Shown here piece after piece: positions 58,544-64,000 of a stretch of 64,000 bases of DNA. The notes below the pieces were generated by a model, which was not told where the DNA came from, did not search any database, and saw only the letters and a list, made by a program, of their open reading frames with translations. Made by a program: the position numbers and the translations under genes. Each line of letters starts with the position of its first letter. Positions within the stretch are counted from its first letter, which is position 1. Source of the stretch: an uncultured Lachnospiraceae bacterium (GTDB taxonomy: Bacteria > Bacillota > Clostridia > Lachnospirales > Lachnospiraceae); contig CANPZI010000001.1 in NCBI GenBank assembly GCA_947588995.1, positions 124,001-188,000 of the forward strand, in the 5' to 3' direction.

Positions 58544-60322
58544 CTACTCTCCAAATACCTCGGCTCTGCTCTTTCGCACAACCCCGCCGTCTTCCACCTC
58601 ATAGATTTCGTCCACATTGCGAATCGTCGTCAGACGATGGGCAATAATAATCATGGTTTTTGTGCCCTGGAGATGTTCAAAAGCCTCCATGACCGCGGTC
58701 TCCGTGTCATTGTCAAGCGCCGATGTCGCTTCGTCCAGCACCAGAATCTCCGGGTCGTGATACAGCGCCCTCGCGATGCCGATCCGCTGCCTCTGGCCTC
58801 CCGACAGTCTCACGCCTCTGTCGCCCACGATCGTGTCCAGCCCGTATGGCAGACTGTCCACAAACTCCGTAAGCTGCGCCTTATCCATCGCCCGGCGCAC
58901 CGCCTGTTCGTCGATCTCCTCCGCCCTGACGCCAAAAGCGATATTGTTGCGGATCGTATCGTCAGACAGATAGATGACCTGTGGGATATAGCCCACCTGC
59001 GTGTGAAATGTCCTGGGTTTCTCATGGACATTGATGCCGTCGGCCATGACCGCGCCCTCCTGCGGCGTCAGCAGACCCAGGATAATATCCGCCAGCGTCG
59101 TCTTGCCGGCGCCGGTGGTTCCGATGAACGCCACCGTTTTGCCCTTGGGTATAAACAGGCTCGCGTGTCTGATGACCGCCTCCTCCGCGCCGGGATAGCG
59201 GTAAGTCAGATCGCGGACCTCGATGCCTGTCTGCAGCTTCCACGGCTCCGGCACTTCGCCATCCTGCTTTCCGATGTACTCCTCGATCTCCTGCAGATCG
59301 TGGTAGACCAGATCCACAGAGGGAAGCGCATACAGCGTATTGGTGGCGTGTTCGTTGATCCGGCCCACGCTCGGCATGAGCCTGAAAGCCGCCACCGCAA
59401 AGACGCCGAGCTGCGTCACATAGTAAGTCATATCCGCCTCGCCGAAGAGCAGCTTGACGATGATTGCCACCAAAAGTCCGGAGATCGCCACGGCTTCCAC
59501 GACATATTTCGGTATGATGGAGATCGTCCGCGCAATGCGCAGCCCGCTCGCATATTTCACATAATATCTGCGGTACTCATCCGTAAAAAACGCTTCCCGC
59601 TCCAGTATCTTAATTTCCTTGATGCCGCCCAGCGCCTGATTCATCCACTGATAGATTTTGCCCTGATATCCCTGATTGTTCTGTCCGAGCTTACGGCTGT
59701 ACTTTCTGGTAAACGTCAGAAACGAACCCACGCACATCACCATCAGCCCCAGCACAATGATCGTGATGGATTTGCTGACAAACAAAAGATAAACGCCGAT
59801 CACAAAGCACACGGCCAGCTCCGCCACCAGCTCCAGCGAGTACAGAATGACCTGCATGAATTTGGAAGTGTCCTCCTGCAGAGTTCGCTGCAGCGTCGCA
59901 ATGTTCTTGTTCAGATGAAAGGTATAGGGCTCTTTCATATAGGTATTCAACAGCCGCGTGGACAGCTTCATCTGCATATTGTAGGAGAACTTATATATAT
60001 AACTTTTCTCAATGATCAGATACACATTCTTAATCAGATAGATCAGGATGATCCCTATGGAGAGCACGATCAGAAAGCTCTTGTTGGACGTAAGATGCAG
60101 GCGTTCGTAAACCCACTGCAGATACCACGTCCGCTGGATGGTCGACGGTTCGCGGATGATCTCGATAAAAGGCATAAATATCGTGACGCCCAGAAGTTCC
60201 AGAAAACTGCCGATCACCACCGCAGCCAGCAGGATACCGATCTTCCATTTGTCTTTCCTGTCAAAAATATACGCCAGCTTGGCAAACATTCTCACTCGTG
60301 TATTTTTATCCGACTTGCCCAT
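58544..60322 (-). CDS. ABC transporter, PglK/MsbA-like lipid-linked oligosaccharide flippase
   Basis: 592 residues, a half-transporter with six membrane helices in about the first 320 residues and an ATPase domain after. Walker A GTTGAGKTT (401-409), signature LSGGQRQ (506-512) and Walker B ILVLDEATSALD (526-537) are intact, and the H-loop His is in IIAHRLTT. The domain order and the FLELLGVTIFMP start resemble PglK, which flips undecaprenyl-pyrophosphate oligosaccharides. It is therefore the best candidate for moving the glycan repeat unit outwards in this locus, since no Wzx is seen. Works as a homodimer. TGAGGAG precedes the ATG. Confidence 0.92.
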   Translation of the reverse strand: MGKSDKNTRVRMFAKLAYIFDRKDKWKIGILLAAVVIGSFLELLGVTIFMPFIEIIREPSTIQRTWYLQWVYERLHLTSNKSFLIVLSIGIILIYLIKNVYLIIEKSYIYKFSYNMQMKLSTRLLNTYMKEPYTFHLNKNIATLQRTLQEDTSKFMQVILYSLELVAELAVCFVIGVYLLFVSKSITIIVLGLMVMCVGSFLTFTRKYSRKLGQNNQGYQGKIYQWMNQALGGIKEIKILEREAFFTDEYRRYYVKYASGLRIARTISIIPKYVVEAVAISGLLVAIIVKLLFGEADMTYYVTQLGVFAVAAFRLMPSVGRINEHATNTLYALPSVDLVYHDLQEIEEYIGKQDGEVPEPWKLQTGIEVRDLTYRYPGAEEAVIRHASLFIPKGKTVAFIGTTGAGKTTLADIILGLLTPQEGAVMADGINVHEKPRTFHTQVGYIPQVIYLSDDTIRNNIAFGVRAEEIDEQAVRRAMDKAQLTEFVDSLPYGLDTIVGDRGVRLSGGQRQRIGIARALYHDPEILVLDEATSALDNDTETAVMEAFEHLQGTKTMIIIAHRLTTIRNVDEIYEVEDGGVVRKSRAEVFGE

Positions 60323-60336
60323 AGATCAGTTGCTCC

Positions 60337-60912
60337 TCAGTCAAAAAGTGCGCTGCACAGATTGCTGTGCGAATCTCTGTCGCCGATCTTCCTCGCAGGT
60401 ACGCCGGCCCATGTCGTACCCGCCTCCGTGATATCGCAGACCACCACTGCGCCGGCCCCGACCGCCACGTCGTCCGCTATGGTGACGGCGCCGATCACTT
60501 TGGCTCCGCTGCCAAAATAACAATTGTCCCCTATCACAGCCGCCTCATGGTTCCCGCCTGTGGCGCCGATGGTGACGCCCTCCTGCAGCCTGCAGTTGCG
60601 CCCCGCTCTCACCGCGCTGTGTACGACGATGGTCCCGTAATGCGGAATCGCCAGTCCCGGTCCGAATACATTGGGCGGGATGGTAAAACCCAGCCTGACG
60701 CTCAATCGATGAAACCTGACCTTATGATATCCGCCGATAATGCGTGCGGACAGCCCGCTCCGGCAGTTGCTGTCATACTCCACCTTGCGCAGCAAAATCT
60801 CAAATTTCCAGATTTCGTCCCCGAACAGTCTGGGCCGCCTGTCCCGGCTTCTGCCGAGCGCCAGCCTGTCCTGTTCCCGATATTCTCTATACGCCTGTCT
60901 GCTGTCTATCAT
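60337..60912 (-). CDS. LbetaH acetyltransferase (CysE/colanic acid-like)
   Basis: 191 residues from the ATG at 60912 (AGAGG six bases upstream). Hexapeptide repeats start at GPGLAIPHYGTIVVHSAV; TIGATGGNHEAAVIGDNCYFGSGAKVIG and VVVCDITEAGTTWAGVPAR are typical of serine acetyltransferase-like capsule acetylases. The N-terminal helical part (about 1-70) is also as in that family. It would put an O-acetyl group on a glycan intermediate in the cytosol. Next to the ABC flippase and the GT-D enzyme, so an acetylated repeat unit is likely. It is not the cysteine-pathway CysE, as no sulfur gene is near. Confidence 0.88.
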   Translation of the reverse strand: MIDSRQAYREYREQDRLALGRSRDRRPRLFGDEIWKFEILLRKVEYDSNCRSGLSARIIGGYHKVRFHRLSVRLGFTIPPNVFGPGLAIPHYGTIVVHSAVRAGRNCRLQEGVTIGATGGNHEAAVIGDNCYFGSGAKVIGAVTIADDVAVGAGAVVVCDITEAGTTWAGVPARKIGDRDSHSNLCSALFD

Positions 60913-60937
60913 ATCCAACCTCTCGCCCAAAGACGTT

Positions 60938-61801
60938 TCACAGCCATGCCCTGACCTGCGCCAGGTACTCGTGATATCCCGCCGCCCGATTTGCTTCTTC
61001 CCCGACGACGTCATGTTTCTCAAGCGACACCTTGTCAGGCACTTTTCTCACATACCACTCATACTCCATATCCAGATTGCCGATGTCCAGCACGCGATAA
61101 CCCTCGCGAAACAGGGACACCGCGAGGAATTTTGCCGCAACCCCGACAGACAGCAGAAAGAGCCTGTCCTTATCGCACCGCCTGCACTCCTCCAAAATCG
61201 CCGGCAGAGCGCCGTATGCGTCCCGCGGCGGACAGATAATCCGCTCAATACCCGCCGCACTGTCAAACAGATCGTTGCCGACGCCGTTGTGTGTCCGCGT
61301 TCCCTCCACAATCACAATCTCTTTATTTTCCCATATTTTCCGTATTTTTGCAAACCATCCGTCGCACCGGCTCCTGTCCCGCCCGAAATAATAACAGCGC
61401 GACACGAAAGTAGAGTAATAGATCCTCTCCGGATTGCAGTATCTCTCATAAGTTTTGCGGCAGAAGAGGAGATGGTCCCGCCAGAAGCGCCGGCTCGCCC
61501 TGTGATGATCGGAGAGCGTCCGAAAGATATCCGGAATCGTCACCAGCAGATCGTCATAAGGATAGCCCAGGATTTCGGCCAATCCCTCGCCAATCTCCGG
61601 AGACGCCTGCTGCAGCATGAGATCCACGCCCTTGATCATCACGATCTCGCCGTCGCCGAAGCGCACCATACTTTTTTCCGTGCGCAGAAGCTCGTCGATC
61701 GTCTCGTCGATATCGTGAACCCGTATGCGGTTGTGCAGTATGCCTTTCTCGTACAGCAGATAGACGAGCGCGGCAAGGATATCTTTGATTCTTTGTTTCA
61801 T
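60938..61801 (-). CDS. GT-D fold glycosyltransferase (SP_1767/DUF1792)
   Basis: 287 residues from the ATG at 61801; its GGAG is 15 bases away, so the start is somewhat unsure. RFGDGEIVMIKG is the central GT-D motif (DxE) for metal-bound UDP sugars, and DIGNLDMEYEWYV near the end is also typical of the DUF1792 family. In Streptococcus such proteins add glucose to O-linked glycans of serine-rich adhesins. Here it lies between a GT4 and an O-acetyltransferase, so glycan assembly is more natural than protein glycosylation. Soluble enzyme with no signal peptide. Confidence 0.92.
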   Translation of the reverse strand: MKQRIKDILAALVYLLYEKGILHNRIRVHDIDETIDELLRTEKSMVRFGDGEIVMIKGVDLMLQQASPEIGEGLAEILGYPYDDLLVTIPDIFRTLSDHHRASRRFWRDHLLFCRKTYERYCNPERIYYSTFVSRCYYFGRDRSRCDGWFAKIRKIWENKEIVIVEGTRTHNGVGNDLFDSAAGIERIICPPRDAYGALPAILEECRRCDKDRLFLLSVGVAAKFLAVSLFREGYRVLDIGNLDMEYEWYVRKVPDKVSLEKHDVVGEEANRAAGYHEYLAQVRAWL

Positions 61802-61830
61802 TGATCCGACGCTGATCTCCTTTCGTCCCC

Positions 61831-62979
61831 TCAATACAGACCCTCTCTCTGTATCCTGTCCCGCATCTCCATGACGGCCGCATAATAAGTCCCGAAATTA
61901 TATTTCTCCGAAAGCGCGCGATACCCCGCCGCTCCCATCCGTACCATACGTTCCCTGTCGGACAGCATGGCGTCCAGTTTCGCCTGCAGATCCGCCTCGT
62001 CGCAGTCCCGGAACAGATATCCAGTCACACCGTCCTCCACATAACATGCCGTACCGTTTTTGTCGCTGCAGATCACCGGCAGGGAATAGCTCATGGCTTC
62101 GAGCTGAGATACCGACGCCATCTCTCTGGTGCTGGGAATCACATAGACATCCGCCGCCAGATATTCCCGCTCCATCCCGTTTCGTGGAACATTCGTCCTG
62201 ACCGTGACGATATCCTCCAGGCGGTGCTGTGCCACATAAGCCCGCACCTGCCCGCAGTATTCTTTCTGAAAATGATTGGTCGCCTCACCCACCAGCGTCA
62301 GGCGTATCCGATATTTCTCTCTGAGCCTGTCCACAATGCGCAGGAGCATCAGATGATGTTTTCTGGTCTCATATTTACCGATGCAGAGAATATGCAGCGC
62401 ACCCTCATCGAAATAAGTCCTGTCCTGCTGCGCTCTCTGTGGATCTACCACAAAAGGAACAAAATAGTCATACTCTCCCGGCGACGCTCCCGCCCGCTCC
62501 GTGCCCATCACCGGCGTCATGCGCAGTTTCGGCGACAGTTTTGCCGCCAGACGGTGCGCCGGATCGGTCTTCAGCGGTTCTGTCCACAGCGGCGTCTGGT
62601 TGTAGAGGATGCAGGGATATCCTTTCTTCCTGCACAACAGATAGGCCGCCATGGAGTACACAGAGCGCTCCCGCAGGATCACAAGGTCCGGCCCGTATCC
62701 GTAGATAATCTTCCGCAGTCTGCGCATCGGCGGGAACCCGTGCCGGATCTTAAATACGATTGCCTCCGGATCTTTTCTGCGGATCACATTGACATAGAGC
62801 CAGTCGAACAGTCTGTAAAGCCGCGAATACCCCAGCACAATCGGCTGTACGCAGGAATAATCCTCTATGGCCGCTGCATAATGGCTGACAAAGCACACTT
62901 CGTCTCCGTGTTCTTTCAAGCCTTTCATGATATCCGTCTGATTGGTATGATAGCGCGGAGCCACATACAGAAATCTCAT
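61831..62979 (-). CDS. GT4 family glycosyltransferase
   Basis: 382 residues. MRFLYVAPRYHTNQTDIMKGL opens the acceptor half; ILCIGKYETRKHHLMLLRIV and YVIPSTREMASVSQLEAMSYSLPV are the donor half, with the Glu pair in REMASVSQLE. AAGGAG lies 11 bases before the ATG, which overlaps the stop of the radical SAM gene (ATGA). Cytoplasmic glycosyl transfer to the lipid-linked intermediate is expected. The donor is unknown. Confidence 0.93.
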   Translation of the reverse strand: MRFLYVAPRYHTNQTDIMKGLKEHGDEVCFVSHYAAAIEDYSCVQPIVLGYSRLYRLFDWLYVNVIRRKDPEAIVFKIRHGFPPMRRLRKIIYGYGPDLVILRERSVYSMAAYLLCRKKGYPCILYNQTPLWTEPLKTDPAHRLAAKLSPKLRMTPVMGTERAGASPGEYDYFVPFVVDPQRAQQDRTYFDEGALHILCIGKYETRKHHLMLLRIVDRLREKYRIRLTLVGEATNHFQKEYCGQVRAYVAQHRLEDIVTVRTNVPRNGMEREYLAADVYVIPSTREMASVSQLEAMSYSLPVICSDKNGTACYVEDGVTGYLFRDCDEADLQAKLDAMLSDRERMVRMGAAGYRALSEKYNFGTYYAAVMEMRDRIQREGLY

Positions 62980-63974
62980 ATAAATTTATTCTCCTTCAGA
63001 CTGTACCTGCCGCCTTTCAGGAATTTATGCCTGATCACCCACCACGCCGGCACCCAGATATACCTGTGCATGGCCGGCGACGCGCTCCCGATCATCCAGC
63101 AGTTCCTGTCGCACTGCTTCGTACATTCCCTGACTCTCCGGGCCTGCCCGGAATGCCACAGTTCATCCCAACTCTGCTCTCTGAGATTGCCCATGACAGC
63201 TTTTTTCTCCATGCCGTTGCACGGGATGACGTCGCAGAACGGATCGATAAAAAAGGCGTTTCTGGACATATCGCAGGGCAGTAGCCGCTTGTTGCCATAG
63301 ATATAGTTGATCAGTCCGTGATTGAAATAGGCGCGGAACCACTTCTTGGGCGATCTGCTCTGCAAAAGCGCATTGATCAGCTTCTCGAAATTCTGCGCCA
63401 CCTTGTACTTGTCTTCGATTTTATTGTCCGTCTTGCGAAAATAAAAGGAATTGTGCAGCGTGGCCGTGGCGAACTCCATTCCCATGTCGTCGGCGATGTG
63501 ATAGAGCGGAACGAGATCCTCACAGTTCATGTCCTGCACAGTCATGCCGAACCCCACGTCGGGATGCCCCATCTCCACCAGCGTCTTCAGGGTATTGTAT
63601 CCTCTGTTGAAGCCGTCCGGGATTCCTCTGATCGCGTCGTTCGTCTCCCGCAGGCCCTCGATGCTGATGCGGATGCCGACTTTCGGGAATTCGCGGCACA
63701 GCGCGATGATGCGGTCGGTAAAGTAGCCGTTGGTAGAAATGACAATCCTGTCAGATTTCTTGTAGAGTTCCCGCACGATATCGGGAATGTCCTGCCTGAT
63801 AAAAGGTTCTCCGCCCGTGATGTTGGTGAAAGCCATCTCCGGCAGCTTCTTAATCTCCTCCAGCGTAATCTCCTCGTCGGGTCTGGTGGGATCCTTAAAG
63901 CAGTCGCACATATTGCAGTGGGCGTTGCAGCGATAAGTCACGATGACTGTGCCGTACAGGGTTCGTCTGGACAT
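62976..63974 (-). CDS. Radical SAM protein with SPASM-like cysteines
   Basis: 332 residues. CNAHCNMC (Cys16, 20, 23) is the CxxxCxxC cluster site, followed by NITGGEPFIRQD, the SAM-binding GGE motif. Towards the C-terminus DPFCDVIPCNGME and CTKQCDRNC form a SPASM-like set for auxiliary clusters. Enzymes of this type act on peptides or sugars, for example as dehydrogenases or epimerases. AGAGGAG precedes the ATG. It heads the rightmost visible operon and its stop overlaps the GT4 start. It is related in architecture to the protein at 3805-4794, but its substrate is not apparent. Confidence 0.9.
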   Translation of the reverse strand: MSRRTLYGTVIVTYRCNAHCNMCDCFKDPTRPDEEITLEEIKKLPEMAFTNITGGEPFIRQDIPDIVRELYKKSDRIVISTNGYFTDRIIALCREFPKVGIRISIEGLRETNDAIRGIPDGFNRGYNTLKTLVEMGHPDVGFGMTVQDMNCEDLVPLYHIADDMGMEFATATLHNSFYFRKTDNKIEDKYKVAQNFEKLINALLQSRSPKKWFRAYFNHGLINYIYGNKRLLPCDMSRNAFFIDPFCDVIPCNGMEKKAVMGNLREQSWDELWHSGQARRVRECTKQCDRNCWMIGSASPAMHRYIWVPAWWVIRHKFLKGGRYSLKENKFI

Positions 63975-64000
63975 GGAAAGCTCCTCTCTGTGAAACCATA

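Noticed and set aside
1-64000. Insertion sequences, prophage, tRNA or rRNA genes
   Set aside because: No transposase, integrase, phage or RNA-gene-like sequence was found on either strand. Signs of horizontal transfer are limited to the glycan-locus gene content.

Overview
The window is one continuous cell-surface glycan locus from what looks like a monoderm Bacillota, most probably a fairly GC-rich member of the Clostridia such as a Lachnospiraceae. This placement is inference. It rests on strong AGGAGG-type ribosome sites, sigma-A-like promoters, YfhO-, GtrA-, VTC/DUF4956- and GT-D-type genes, and the absence of any lipid A or outer-membrane gene. No rRNA, tRNA, transposase, integrase or CRISPR array was seen. 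No gap reaches 300 bases; the longest is about 245.

Almost all genes lie on the minus strand in tightly packed, often ATGA-overlapping runs, so transcription mostly goes from high to low coordinates. Plus-strand exceptions are a VOC gene (7247-7648), a membrane protein (12720-14561), an MBOAT/SGNH pair (18847-21271) and a GT2 gene (28583-29602). Several of these leave from divergent promoters.

Layout in transcription order on the minus strand. (A) 63974-53679: radical SAM protein, GT4, GT-D, LbetaH acetyltransferase, PglK/MsbA-like ABC flippase, polytopic membrane protein, GT2, DUF2304, GT4, GT2. (B) 53600-38397, behind a good promoter: WbpG-like amidotransferase, HisH-like, HisF-like, GT4, UDP-sugar 2-epimerase, WbpB-like dehydrogenase, LpxD-like acyltransferase, WbpD-like acetyltransferase, WbpE-like aminotransferase, an asparagine-synthetase-like protein without the nucleophile Cys, a GT-B-like surface-carbohydrate protein, a NeuA-like cytidylyltransferase and a YfhO-like protein. 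(C) 38292-29631: DRE-TIM aldolase fusion, GT61, KdsC-like phosphatase, GT4, VTC, DUF4956, GT2, GT-C-like protein. (D) 28410-21265: GT8, UDP-glucose dehydrogenase, UDP-glucuronate 4-epimerase, GtrB-like GT2, membrane protein, ChbG/YdjC-like deacetylase. (E) 18716-14500: MBOAT, GT2, DUF6020-like. (F) 12475-7665: SGNH, FkbH-like, acyl carrier protein, membrane protein. (G) 7140 to the left edge: GtrA, membrane protein, radical SAM, SGNH lipoprotein, NodB-like deacetylase, GT39-like protein.

Read together, the genes make nucleotide sugars, assemble and flip a glycan and decorate it. The sugars are probably UDP-GlcA/GalA, a 2,3-diamino-uronic acid carrying an acetamidino group, and a CMP-activated ulosonate-like sugar. 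Side-chain additions probably use polyprenyl-phosphate sugars, GtrA/DUF2304 partners and nine large polytopic proteins. O-acyl, perhaps ACP-borne glyceryl, groups and deacetylations finish it. The most unusual parts are the ACP/FkbH module, the aldolase-KdsC-cytidylyltransferase set without a NeuB/KdsA synthase in view, the acetamidino pathway in a probable Gram-positive, and a triple hairpin with a loop complementary to the ribosome-site region of the UDP-glucose dehydrogenase gene.
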